DNA of 64,000 nt from Rhodoblastus acidophilus (lineage in GTDB: Bacteria > Pseudomonadota > Alphaproteobacteria > Rhizobiales > Beijerinckiaceae). Made by a program: the position numbers and the translations under genes. The notes under the pieces were generated by a model. It saw only the letters and a list, made by a program, of their open reading frames with translations, was not told where the DNA came from and ran no database searches. The stretch lies in NCBI RefSeq assembly GCF_025961575.1, contig NZ_JAOQNX010000023.1, forward strand, positions 25,764 to 89,763, written 5' to 3'. Shown here in pieces: positions 52,048-60,232 of this stretch. Numbering within the stretch: the stretch's first letter is position 1; the number at the start of each line of letters is the position of its first letter.

Positions 52048-52329
52048 ATGCACGCTGTCGGCGGAGCCGAGCACGGTGAAAAATCGGACGAGCGATATTT
52101 TGTTTGCGACGGCGGCTATCGCGTGGGCGAGGCTGCGACGTTCGAGGAAGCCGTGACGCTCGCGAAAAGATTGCGTTGGTTGTCGCCGGACGGCGCATTT
52201 TCCATCTATGAAGTTCGCACGGGGATACATTTCGAAGTCCCGAGAAGCACGTTCACCGACGATCTCGCTCGTCTCGCCTCGCCGAGCCCATGGCTCCGCG
52301 ACAGGCCGGTCGCCGACGGCGCGGCCTGA
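52048..52329 (+). CDS. Hypothetical protein
   Basis: 93 residues from ATG 52048; AAGGAGG lies 7 nt upstream, which decides this start over the one at 52021. Soluble, with a pattern YFVCDGGYRVGEAATFEEAVTLAKRL that looks like a small alpha/beta fold. No family recognised. Convergent with the LuxR-type gene, 3 bp apart. Confidence 0.55.
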   Translation: MHAVGGAEHGEKSDERYFVCDGGYRVGEAATFEEAVTLAKRLRWLSPDGAFSIYEVRTGIHFEVPRSTFTDDLARLASPSPWLRDRPVADGAA

Positions 52330-52332
52330 CGC

Positions 52333-53433
52333 TCAGCCCTCGAAGCGGCTGACGAACGCCGCCAGTTCGACCTGGCTGTGCACGCCGCATTTTTGCATCG
52401 CGGCCTTCAAATGGTTGCGCGCCGTCCCTGGGCTGACGCCAACATGGTCGGCGATCGCCGCGATGGAAAGACCGGCGGAAATCAGTCCGGCGACCGTCGT
52501 CTCCCTGTCGGTCAAACCGGCGGCCATTTGCACGCGCTGCAAAATAGCGGGATCGAGTTGGCTCTTCCGCGAGGGGTCGATCAGCACGCCAATCGCCGCC
52601 ACCGGCGCCATGACGTCTACGGCATCTCCCCGAATGGGCGTGACCATCAGGAAAAACGGCGCGCCATCGCGTCGACGCGTCAAGCGCGTGGCGCCAGCGA
52701 CCGGGTCGGGCGCCACGGCGCGCGCGATGACGGCTTCGAGTTGGCGCTGTTCGGCCGCCATGGCGCAGACCAGGCGGCCCCGGAGGATGGAGAGGGGATC
52801 GCCATGCGCGACGATGTCCTGGGCGCCGGCCTCGGTCGGCCTGCCGGCAAAATCAATGTCGAACATGAATTCGCCGCGCCGCCGGAACAGCACGGATTGT
52901 TCGCGCGCCTGTTGGCCAAGGCCGAATACGGCGAGCTGAGCCGACGACCGGATCGAGGGAAGCACGGAATTCAACCGCTCCACATCCCGCGCATCGAACG
53001 CGCCTTCCTTGTCGCCGCGCCAGAACGATAATTTCAGGCCGGTGCTGTCACGCGGCCCGAGCAGCGAGGCCGAGGCCCGATAGGGCACGTCGGCGATCGG
53101 CTTCATATACTCGCGGAAGAACCGTTCCCGCTCCAGCCGCTCCCGAATGCGCGCATGTCCGTCCGAGACGAATCCCTTGGCGTTGGAATTGAGAATCAAG
53201 ACTTTGGAGCTGTAGGGCGGCGTTCTCCGCGACCTGATGTCCTGATAGGGCTCCGCCAGCCCCAGGGATGGCAGCATTCTCAGGTCCGTTTCGGTCGACC
53301 GGCTGAAGCAGACCGCTTTGGCGCCTGCGGCGGTCGCAAGCTGTTCAAGCGCTTGCGCCCAGGAACGCCCCAAAATGATGGCGGAATTCAATTCATCGCT
53401 GGCGCGAATCAATCCCGCGACGTCAACCGTCAC
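52333..53433 (-). CDS. LuxR-type transcriptional regulator
   Basis: About 366 residues. The C-terminal 65 residues are a LuxR/GerE helix-turn-helix (LTDRETTVAGLISAGLSIAAIADHVGVSPGTARNHLKAAMQKC). The N-terminal 290 residues look like a sensory PAS/GAF-like region with no recognised ligand motif. Start is uncertain: GTG 53433 has AAGG upstream, TTG 53451 is an alternative. Targets unknown. Confidence 0.85.
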   Translation of the reverse strand: MTVDVAGLIRASDELNSAIILGRSWAQALEQLATAAGAKAVCFSRSTETDLRMLPSLGLAEPYQDIRSRRTPPYSSKVLILNSNAKGFVSDGHARIRERLERERFFREYMKPIADVPYRASASLLGPRDSTGLKLSFWRGDKEGAFDARDVERLNSVLPSIRSSAQLAVFGLGQQAREQSVLFRRRGEFMFDIDFAGRPTEAGAQDIVAHGDPLSILRGRLVCAMAAEQRQLEAVIARAVAPDPVAGATRLTRRRDGAPFFLMVTPIRGDAVDVMAPVAAIGVLIDPSRKSQLDPAILQRVQMAAGLTDRETTVAGLISAGLSIAAIADHVGVSPGTARNHLKAAMQKCGVHSQVELAAFVSRFEG

Positions 53434-53570
53434 CTCATGCCGCCTTTTCAAGAAAATAGAAAAATTTTCTTTTGGTCATGTTGGCCTGTGCGACGGCCAT
53501 ATATCCTTAAACGCATGCCGTCAACGCGGCTGCTTGTCGCGCATTGCGGGGCGCGCCGGCGCGGCGGCCG

Positions 53571-54350
53571 TCACTTGCCCTTGACCACCACCCCGATCAT
53601 CGGCCCCAGCGGCAAGGTGAAATCGTCGCGGCCGAGTTCCGGCGCATAGAGCGCGGAGACCGAGCCGTCGAGAAACAGGGCGTTGTCGCAGCGTAGCGTC
53701 TCGCGGAACAGATCGGCGAAGGCGTGGAAGGTCACGGGTTCGTTGGAAATGGCGAAGACGGCGAGCCCCTCGTGATCCACGCCCACCCCGTTGCGTGACT
53801 TCTCCGAGACCCCGTCGGCCTGGATCTTTGGGTGGATTTTGCCGGAGACCACCAGCATGGGACCGGACTGGGTGGCATAGTCGGCGGCGGGGTGCTCCTT
53901 GAGGAAGGTCGAGGTTTCGACAACGCCGGCGCGGCCGTGGCCGACGAAAAACACGCCATTGGGCTTGAGGTGAAAATTCCCTGCGCCGGCGCGGGTGTTG
54001 GCCCTGCGCAGCTCCTCGCCCCTTTCGATGTACAGGCCGACCGGCGCGTTGTCCCTGTCGTACATGCCGGCGTTCATGGCGAAGACCAGCTTTTCGCCGG
54101 ATTTGAGCGAGGCGGCGACGCCCGAGAACGAACCGAGCGGGGCGCCATTGTCGCCGCGCCAGAACGTCCGGATGTCGTCGCGACGCGGATCGAACTTGCA
54201 GACGGTGTAGTGCTTGCCGTCGCGACTCATGTCCTCGCAGGCCTTGGCGAGGGCCGGCCCGGCGCTCAAGCCGGTTGCGAGGCAGAAAAAAACCGCTCTG
54301 TGCAGATGGGGCCTGTCGAACAGCGATTTTAGTATTGCTAAAATCGGCAA
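53571..54350 (-). CDS. Periplasmic phosphodiester glycosidase-like protein
   Basis: About 259 residues. NAGPA/phosphodiester-glycosidase domain: FAMNAGMYDRDNAPVGLYIERG, NGVFFVGH, DHEGLAVFAISNEPVTF and ALFLDGSVSALYAPE. The family removes sugar-phosphodiester caps. A Sec signal (AVFFCLATGLSAGPALA) is present. No ATG fits: TTG 54350, or CTG near 54323 or 54305, are the candidate starts. Divergent from the HTH-RibB gene across the palindrome. Confidence 0.82.
   Translation of the reverse strand: MPILAILKSLFDRPHLHRAVFFCLATGLSAGPALAKACEDMSRDGKHYTVCKFDPRRDDIRTFWRGDNGAPLGSFSGVAASLKSGEKLVFAMNAGMYDRDNAPVGLYIERGEELRRANTRAGAGNFHLKPNGVFFVGHGRAGVVETSTFLKEHPAADYATQSGPMLVVSGKIHPKIQADGVSEKSRNGVGVDHEGLAVFAISNEPVTFHAFADLFRETLRCDNALFLDGSVSALYAPELGRDDFTLPLGPMIGVVVKGK
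54324..54346. promoter_or_regulatory. Perfect inverted repeat overlapping divergent promoters
   Basis: CGATTTTAG (54324-54332), 5-nt spacer TATTG, CTAAAATCG (54338-54346). Each arm contains a TAAAAT hexamer that can serve as a -10 element in its own direction. It lies 25 bp before the ATG of the HTH-RibB fusion. Spacing and symmetry fit an operator for a dimeric Cro/CI-like HTH. Confidence 0.7.
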
Positions 54351-54370
54351 AAGCTCTAGCCTCTTGCGCC

Positions 54371-55666
54371 ATGAAACTGGCGGATTGGTTGCGCAAATCC
54401 GGCGTGAGCCGAATCGAATTCTCCAGGCGGCTCGGCCTGACCCCTGGCGCCGTGAGCCAGTTGTGCAATCAGGAGAGCGTGTGGATGTCGCGCGAAACGG
54501 CGCAAGCCATTGCGCGCGAGACAGGCGGCGCGGTGACGCCGAACGACTTTCTGCACGAATTCTCGGCAGACAACAAGAGGATGGCATCAAGCATGACTCA
54601 TTCGGTGAATGAGGCGATCGAGGCGATCAAGCGCGGCGAAATCGTGATCGTCACCGACGATGACGACCGCGAGAACGAAGGCGATCTGGTGATGGCGGCG
54701 AGCCTGTGCACGCCCGAGAAAATGGCCTTCATCATCCGCAATTGCTGCGGCATCGTCTGCGCGCCGCTGACGCTCCAAGAGGCGCGCCGCCTCCATCTGG
54801 CGCCGATGGTGGCGGAAAACGACGCCCCGCTCGGCACCGCCTTCACCGTTTCGGTGGACGTGAAGCACGGGCTGACCACCGGCATTTCGGCGGAGCAGCG
54901 CGCCAACACCGTGCGCGGCCTCGCCAACAACAATCTCGGCTCCAATGATTTTGTGCGCCCCGGCCATGTGTTTCCGCTGATCGCCCGCGAGGGCGGCGTG
55001 CTCATGCGCTCCGGCCACACCGAGGCCGCCGTCGACCTTTGCAAGCTCGCCGGCCTGCCGCCGGTCGGCGTGATCTGCGAACTCGCCAATGACGACGGCA
55101 CGGTGATGGTCGGACCGCAGATCGCTGAATTCGCTGAGAAGCACAAGCTCAAGCAAATCTCGGTCGCGGAGCTGATCGCCTACCGCCAGGCGCGCGAGCA
55201 TCTGGCGCAGCGCGTCGCTGAATTCCCGGTTCAAACCAAGTTCGGCACGTTCAAGGGCTACGCTTACGTCACCCCGTTCGATCAGGTCCAGCACTTCGCC
55301 CTGGTGGTCGGCGATGTCGGCGACGGCCGCGACGTCTGCGCGCGCCTGCATCGCGCCGACCTGCTCGGCGACGTGTTCGGCGGCGGCGCGATGATCAATG
55401 CGGCGCTGGAAAATTTCGCCAAACAGGGTCGCGGCGTGCTGGTCTATCTGCGCGACGGCGCCGTGGGCGTGCCCGCGAATATTTTGGGGCAGAAGGAAGA
55501 GACGGCGGCGGAGAGCCAGCGGACCAAGAACTGGCTCGACATTGGCCTGGGCGCGCAGATCCTGCGCGATCTCGGCGTGGTCTCGATCCGCCTACGCACC
55601 AAGGCCCCGCGCCGTTACGTCGGCCTGTCCGGCTTCGGCATCGAGATCACGGCGTTCGAGGAATGA
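54371..55666 (+). CDS. ribB: HTH-RibB fusion with degenerate GTP-cyclohydrolase II domain
   Basis: 431 residues in one frame. Residues 1-65: Cro/CI-like helix-turn-helix (DWLRKSGVSRIEFSRRLGLT then PGAVSQLCNQE). Residues 75-285: 3,4-dihydroxy-2-butanone-4-phosphate synthase with DDDDRENEGDL (96-106), HGLTTGISAEQRANT, RPGHVFPL and GHTEAAVDL. Residues 286-431: GCHII-like part lacking the zinc cysteines normally after the DVFG position (here DVFGGGAMIN), as in RibBX proteins. It makes the C4 unit of riboflavin; the HTH suggests self-regulation. ATG 54371 has no clear ribosome site; internal ATGs (codons 71 and 75) could give RibB alone. Confidence 0.9.
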   Translation: MKLADWLRKSGVSRIEFSRRLGLTPGAVSQLCNQESVWMSRETAQAIARETGGAVTPNDFLHEFSADNKRMASSMTHSVNEAIEAIKRGEIVIVTDDDDRENEGDLVMAASLCTPEKMAFIIRNCCGIVCAPLTLQEARRLHLAPMVAENDAPLGTAFTVSVDVKHGLTTGISAEQRANTVRGLANNNLGSNDFVRPGHVFPLIAREGGVLMRSGHTEAAVDLCKLAGLPPVGVICELANDDGTVMVGPQIAEFAEKHKLKQISVAELIAYRQAREHLAQRVAEFPVQTKFGTFKGYAYVTPFDQVQHFALVVGDVGDGRDVCARLHRADLLGDVFGGGAMINAALENFAKQGRGVLVYLRDGAVGVPANILGQKEETAAESQRTKNWLDIGLGAQILRDLGVVSIRLRTKAPRRYVGLSGFGIEITAFEE

Positions 55667-55700
55667 CAGGCGGATTCCGCCCCAATTCTCTCGCATGTGT

Positions 55701-55740
55701 GGGCCGTCATGGCCGGGCTTGTCCCGGCCATCCACGCGGC
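55701..55740. repeat. Intergenic palindrome, inverted orientation copy
   Basis: GTC, ATGGCCGGG (55709-55717), 5-nt spacer, CCCGGCCAT (55723-55731), CCACGC. Its shadow peptide MAGLVPAIHA is a frequent alphaproteobacterial repeat signature. Confidence 0.85.
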
Positions 55741-55780
55741 CCCGTGGCCGCAATGGTCGACGTTTTTCGCAGGCGGAGGG

Positions 55781-55815
55781 GCGTGGATGCCCGGCACAAG
55801 GCCGGGCATGACGCG
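55781..55815. repeat. Intergenic palindrome, direct orientation copy
   Basis: GCGTGG, ATGCCCGGC (55787-55795), 5-nt spacer, GCCGGGCAT (55801-55809), GACGCG. It faces the copy at 55701 across about 50 bp, forming a composite mosaic between ribB and cobQ. Confidence 0.85.
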
Positions 55816-55838
55816 CGTGAGGTTGAAAGGCGGAGGCG

Positions 55839-57284
55839 ATGACCCCCGCCCTCATGTTCCAGGGCACCGGCTCCGATGTCGGCAAGTCGCTGCTGGTCGC
55901 CGGCTTTTGCCGGGCCTTTGCGCGCAAAGGTCTGCGGGTCGCGCCGTTCAAGCCGCAGAACATGTCCAACAACGCCGCCGTGACGGCGGACGGCGGCGAA
56001 ATCGGCCGCGCCCAGGCGCTCCAGGCCCGCGCCTGCGGCCTGCCCCCCAGCGTGCACATGAACCCGGTGCTGCTCAAGCCGCAAAGCGAGATTGGCGCGC
56101 AGGTCATCGTGCAGGGAACAATGGCCGGCGAGGCGCGGGCGCGCGACTATCAGGACCTCAAGCCGAAGCTCGCGGGGGCGGTTGCGCACTCCTTCAATCT
56201 GTTGCGCGAAAAGGCCGATCTGATCCTGGTCGAGGGCGCGGGATCGCCGGCCGAGGTCAATCTGCGCAAAGGCGACATCGCCAATATGGGCTTCGCCCGC
56301 GCCCACAATGTCCCCGTCGTGCTGATCGGCGACATCGACCGCGGCGGGGTCATCGCCCAGATCGTCGGCACCAAAAACGTGCTCGACCCCGAAGACGCGG
56401 CCATGGTGCGCGGTTTTCTGGTCAACAAGTTTCGCGGCGACCCGCGACTGTTCGACGCCGGCCTCACCTTTATGGCGGAGCGCACCGGCTGGGCCTCGCT
56501 CGGCCTCATCCCGTTCTTTCCCCGCGCGGCGCAATTGCCCGCCGAGGACGCTTTTGCCTTGGGCGGGAGCCGTCAGGGCGCCGGCAAGCGCATCGTCGTC
56601 CCGTTGCTGCCGCATATCGCCAATTTCGACGATTTCGATCCGCTCAAGACCGAGCCGGGGGTCGAACTCGTCATGGTCGCGCCCGGCCAGCCCTTGCCGC
56701 TTTGCGACCTCGTCATCCTGCCCGGCAGCAAGACGACCATCGCGGATCTCGCCTTCTTCCGCGCCCAGGGCTGGGACATCGACCTGTTCGCCCACGCCCG
56801 GCGCGGCGGCAAAATTTTCGGGATTTGCGGCGGCTACCAGATGCTCGGTGAAACCATCGCCGATCCGCTCGGTCTCGAGGGGCCGCCGGGCGTGGCGTCG
56901 GGGCTCGGGCTGCTGGCGGTTGAAACCGAATTGGCGGGGACCAAGACTTTGGCCGCCTGTTCCGGCGTCTCGGCTGGCGGCGCCGCATTTTCGGGCTACG
57001 AAATGCATGTCGGCGTCACCAAGGGCGCGGATTGCGCCCGGCCCATGCTCCGCTTCCCCGGCGGTCGGGTCGATGGCGCGCAAAACGGCTCCGGCGCCGT
57101 GCGCGGCGCCTATGTCCACGGCCTCTTCGGCTCGGACCCGTTTCGCGCGGAATTCTTGCAGTGGATCGGGGCTGAGAGCGCCGGACGCGATTACGAAGCC
57201 GAGATTGACCGCATTCTCGATGAACTCGCGGATCATCTCGCCGCCCAGGTCGATCTCGACGCCTTGCTGGCGCTGGCGCGGTAA
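55839..57284 (+). CDS. cobQ: Cobyric acid synthase
   Basis: 481 residues. ATP- and glutamine-dependent amidation of four carboxylates of adenosyl-cobyrinate a,c-diamide. N-terminal dethiobiotin-synthetase-like part with P-loop GTGSDVGKS and [11 protein letters not shown]-terminal class I glutamine amidotransferase with the nucleophilic Cys in [10 protein letters not shown] (about 330) and His in [14 protein letters not shown]. Monocistronic, preceded by the repeat pair. Confidence 0.96.
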   Translation: MTPALMFQGTGSDVGKSLLVAGFCRAFARKGLRVAPFKPQNMSNNAAVTADGGEIGRAQALQARACGLPPSVHMNPVLLKPQSEIGAQVIVQGTMAGEARARDYQDLKPKLAGAVAHSFNLLREKADLILVEGAGSPAEVNLRKGDIANMGFARAHNVPVVLIGDIDRGGVIAQIVGTKNVLDPEDAAMVRGFLVNKFRGDPRLFDAGLTFMAERTGWASLGLIPFFPRAAQLPAEDAFALGGSRQGAGKRIVVPLLPHIANFDDFDPLKTEPGVELVMVAPGQPLPLCDLVILPGSKTTIADLAFFRAQGWDIDLFAHARRGGKIFGICGGYQMLGETIADPLGLEGPPGVASGLGLLAVETELAGTKTLAACSGVSAGGAAFSGYEMHVGVTKGADCARPMLRFPGGRVDGAQNGSGAVRGAYVHGLFGSDPFRAEFLQWIGAESAGRDYEAEIDRILDELADHLAAQVDLDALLALAR

Positions 57285-57289
57285 GCCCC

Positions 57290-57320
57290 AAAATAAAAGA
57301 GCCGGCCCAGGGGCCGGCTC
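57290..57320 (-). terminator. Rho-independent terminator of cbiB
   Basis: Stem GAGCCGGCCC (57299-57308) with GGGCCGGCTC (57311-57320). On the minus strand it is followed by TTTTATTTT, 23 bp past the cbiB stop. On the plus strand it lies 14 bp after cobQ but has no T-run there. Confidence 0.85.
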
Positions 57321-57342
57321 CTCAAGATGGAATGTCGGTTTC

Positions 57343-58317
57343 TTAGAAAACCAGCACCAGCAGGATCGCCAGAACGCCGATCTGCACGAAGCAAGCCTTG
57401 CGATACAGCGTCAAAGCGCGCTTGACGTCGGCGAAGTTCAGCTCCGATCGGCCATTGCCCATGGTGGCGTCTTCAATGGTCTCGCCATTGTAAACGCGCG
57501 GTCCCGCGAGCTTGTAGCCGAGCGCGCCCGCGACGGCCGCTTCCGGCCAGCCGGCGTTGGGCGAACGATGGCGGTTGGCGTCGCGCAGCACGGCATCCTT
57601 GGCGCCGCGCCAGTCGGCGCCGGGGGTCAGCGCCGCCGCGATCGACAGCCAAACGGCGGAGATGCGGGAGGCCGGCAGGTTCAGAATGTCGTCAAGCTTC
57701 GCCGTGGCTTCACCGAAGATGCGATACTTGTCGGTCTTGTGGCCGATCATCGAGTCGGCCGTGTTGACCGCCTTGTAGACCGCGCCGCCGAGGACGCCGA
57801 ACAGAACCGTGTAGAACGCGGGAGCGACCACGCCGTCCGAGAAATTCTCGGCGAGGCTTTCGATCGCGGCGCGGGCGACGCCGGCCTCGTCGAGATCGGC
57901 GGTGTCGCGGCCGACAAGCTTGCCCACTTTTTCGCGGGCGGCCGGCAGGCCTTCAAGCTGGAGCGCGCGGGCGACGTCCTCGACGTGATCGTAGAGGCTG
58001 CGCTGCGCGACCAGGCTCGAGGCGACGGCTGCCAGCAGCACGAAGCCGATGATGCCATGACCGGCCCAATCCGAGAAGAAATAAGCAACGGCGCCGGTGA
58101 CGATGACGACGATCGCAATGGTGGCGATGCCGCCATTGCGCTTGGCGTCGGGCGTGGCGCTGGACGTGTTCAGCTTGTCGTCAAGCAATTTAATGAGCGC
58201 GCCGATCCAGCCGACCGGATGACCGATTGCGGCGTAAACTTTTGGCGGATAGGAGAAGAAGCCCTCGAGCAGCAATGCGGCGAGGGCGAGGGCTAGAGTG
58301 AAGGCGGATATTATCAT
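57343..58317 (-). CDS. cbiB: Adenosylcobinamide-phosphate synthase (CobD/CbiB)
   Basis: 324 residues. Membrane enzyme that attaches aminopropanol(-phosphate) to adenosylcobyric acid. Several hydrophobic helices and the family segments VGWIGALI, SLAENFSDGVVAPAFY, NTADSMIGHKT and RDANRHRSPNAGWPEAAVAGAL. The ATG at 58317 has AGGGA 6 nt upstream and overlaps, head to head, the ATG of the threonine-phosphate decarboxylase gene. Confidence 0.95.
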   Translation of the reverse strand: MIISAFTLALALAALLLEGFFSYPPKVYAAIGHPVGWIGALIKLLDDKLNTSSATPDAKRNGGIATIAIVVIVTGAVAYFFSDWAGHGIIGFVLLAAVASSLVAQRSLYDHVEDVARALQLEGLPAAREKVGKLVGRDTADLDEAGVARAAIESLAENFSDGVVAPAFYTVLFGVLGGAVYKAVNTADSMIGHKTDKYRIFGEATAKLDDILNLPASRISAVWLSIAAALTPGADWRGAKDAVLRDANRHRSPNAGWPEAAVAGALGYKLAGPRVYNGETIEDATMGNGRSELNFADVKRALTLYRKACFVQIGVLAILLVLVF

Positions 58318-59317
58318 GGCGAATCCCTGTGACGCGCCTCATTATCATGGCGGGAGACTTTTCGCCGCAACAAAAAAATACCCTCTTGCCCCCAAGCCCT
58401 GGCTTGACCTTTCGACGGGAATCAATTGCGTTGCTTATCCGTTCGTTACGCCAGGCCCCGAAGCCTACGCTCGGCTGCCCGAACCGGAGGCTGCGGAGGC
58501 CCTCGAATCAGCCGCGGCGCGGTTTTTCGGCTTGGGTGATTCGCAGTGCTGCGTCGCCGCTCCGGGCACGCAGGCCCTGCTTCAGGCGCTGCCCCGGCTG
58601 ATTCCGGCCAAAACCGTGGCTGTGCTGGGCTTTTCCTACGCCGAGCATCGCCGCTGCTGGGCGGCGAGCGGCGCCGAGGTTTTTGTCGTCGAACATTTCG
58701 ACGGCCTGCTCGCGGCGGAGGTCGCCGTGATCGTCAATCCCAACAATCCCGATGGAAAACTGCGGCAATTAGCCGCGCTTCGCGATCTCGCCAGCCGGCT
58801 GGCGGCGCGGGGCAAATGGCTCGTCATCGACGAGGCTTTCGCCGATCTCCTGCCCGGCGCCAGTCTCGCCCCGGACCTGCCGCTGCCCGGCGTGGTCGTG
58901 CTGCGCTCCTTCGGCAAATGTTTTGGCCTCGCCGGGGTGCGGCTCGGTTTTGCTTTGGGTCCGCAGCCTTTCGTTCGGCGGTTGCGGCAGGCCCTGGGGC
59001 CCTGGGCGGTGAGCGGCCCGGCGCTCGAGATCGGCCAGCAGGCCTATGCCGATTCCGACTGGATCGCGCAAAGCGCCGCGCGGCTGGCGGAGGACGGCGC
59101 GGCGCTCGATTCGGTGCTGCGCGACGCCGGTCTCGAGACGATCGGCGGAACGCCTTTGTTCCGACTGGCGCGCCACGAGCGGGCGGCGGAGATTTTCGAA
59201 AAACTCTGCGGCGCCGGCGTTCTCGTTCGGCCCTTCGAGGAAAAGCCGGGCTGGCTGCGCTTCGGCATCCCTCACGGCGCGCAGGATTTTGCGAGGCTGC
59301 GGGCGGCTTTGGGCTAG
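58316..59317 (+). CDS. cobC: L-threonine-O-3-phosphate decarboxylase
   Basis: 333 residues. PLP enzyme of fold type I that makes (R)-1-amino-2-propanol phosphate for the cobalamin side chain. Conserved NPNNPDGKL, the aspartate in VIDEAFAD, and the PLP lysine in LRSFGKCFGLAGVRLGF. Named CobC in the aerobic nomenclature (CobD in Salmonella). ATG 58316 is used; a GTG at 58298 would add six residues. Divergent from cbiB with start codons overlapping by two bases. Confidence 0.92.
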   Translation: MANPCDAPHYHGGRLFAATKKYPLAPKPWLDLSTGINCVAYPFVTPGPEAYARLPEPEAAEALESAAARFFGLGDSQCCVAAPGTQALLQALPRLIPAKTVAVLGFSYAEHRRCWAASGAEVFVVEHFDGLLAAEVAVIVNPNNPDGKLRQLAALRDLASRLAARGKWLVIDEAFADLLPGASLAPDLPLPGVVVLRSFGKCFGLAGVRLGFALGPQPFVRRLRQALGPWAVSGPALEIGQQAYADSDWIAQSAARLAEDGAALDSVLRDAGLETIGGTPLFRLARHERAAEIFEKLCGAGVLVRPFEEKPGWLRFGIPHGAQDFARLRAALG

Positions 59318-59324
59318 CCTTGGG

Positions 59325-60164
59325 CTAGTCCTCGCTGTCCTTGTCTTCCAGCGCCTCGGTCAGCTTGCCGATCAGGGTCGCGCCGGAGCCGAGATCGGTG
59401 GGCGCGTAGCGCATGACGACGCGCATGTCGACGCGGGTCTGCTCGTCCGCCGGCTTGATGCGAATCGAGACGGCGATGGGAATGTGCAGCGCGGGCGACC
59501 AGGTGAGGGCCTCGAGCCGGCCCTCCGGCCGCGCCTCGCCGCCGGGACGGACCTCGTCGAGCACCGTCCAGCCCAGGGCCGTCACCGCCTCGCGGGTGGC
59601 ATTAAAGGCTTCGTCGGTTTCGAGATCGAGCAGCACCGGCTTCACATCCGGATAGGCGGCGACCTGCTCCTGCGCCCGGCCGGGGTCGAGCGGTTTCGGC
59701 GCCCAGCCGCGCGCCTTTTCGATCGCCGGATCGGCCGAAAACGCCGGAGGATCGACGTAATCGGTCGAAATGTCGGCGAGCAGCGCGGGCGAGCCGGTGG
59801 AATAGGCCAGCCAGGCGGGATAGGGGATGAACAAAGTGAGCAGCAGCAGGGCGACGATGATCTGCTTCGCCCCGCGCCGGCCATTGACCCAGATCGAGCC
59901 CATGGCGGCGAAGGCGGTCAGCAGGGCGCCGGCCGCGATGACCAGCGCGATCAGGAACAGCAGCAGGCCGAGCCCTGGGGAGGGCGCGCGGGTCGGGCTG
60001 AAGGTGAGCACGGCGACAAAAGCCGCGAGCGGGCCGCGCGCGTGGCTCGCGGCCAGCGCCAACAGCGCCACGCCGATCGACGCCAGCGCGAGTTTTTTCG
60101 CCAAGATCGCCGTCCGCGACACCGGCTGATCAGACGCCAGCCGCCGCAATGCGCTTCCCGCCAT
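59325..60164 (-). CDS. DUF1499 membrane protein
   Basis: 279 residues from ATG 60164. Three N-terminal transmembrane helices, then a soluble DUF1499 domain (from about 140: ISTDYVDPPAF, AFNATREAVTALGWTVLDE, RVDMRVVMRYAPTDLGSGA). No function established. It is divergent from aroC, with 68 bp between the starts. Confidence 0.85.
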   Translation of the reverse strand: MAGSALRRLASDQPVSRTAILAKKLALASIGVALLALAASHARGPLAAFVAVLTFSPTRAPSPGLGLLLFLIALVIAAGALLTAFAAMGSIWVNGRRGAKQIIVALLLLTLFIPYPAWLAYSTGSPALLADISTDYVDPPAFSADPAIEKARGWAPKPLDPGRAQEQVAAYPDVKPVLLDLETDEAFNATREAVTALGWTVLDEVRPGGEARPEGRLEALTWSPALHIPIAVSIRIKPADEQTRVDMRVVMRYAPTDLGSGATLIGKLTEALEDKDSED

Positions 60165-60232
60165 GGCTCCCCCTTGTTCGGGAAGGGGTAACAAGGCTTG
60201 GCGTTCCCCGCAATCCATGATTATTACGGCGC

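Noticed and set aside
55667..55838. Possible cobalamin riboswitch before cobQ
   Set aside because: The leader is filled by two copies of the dispersed palindrome and no B12-box-like motif is visible.
55697..56851. 384-codon plus-strand frame beginning MWAVMAGLVPAIH
   Set aside because: The start derives from the palindromic repeat and the remainder is an out-of-frame shadow of cobQ.
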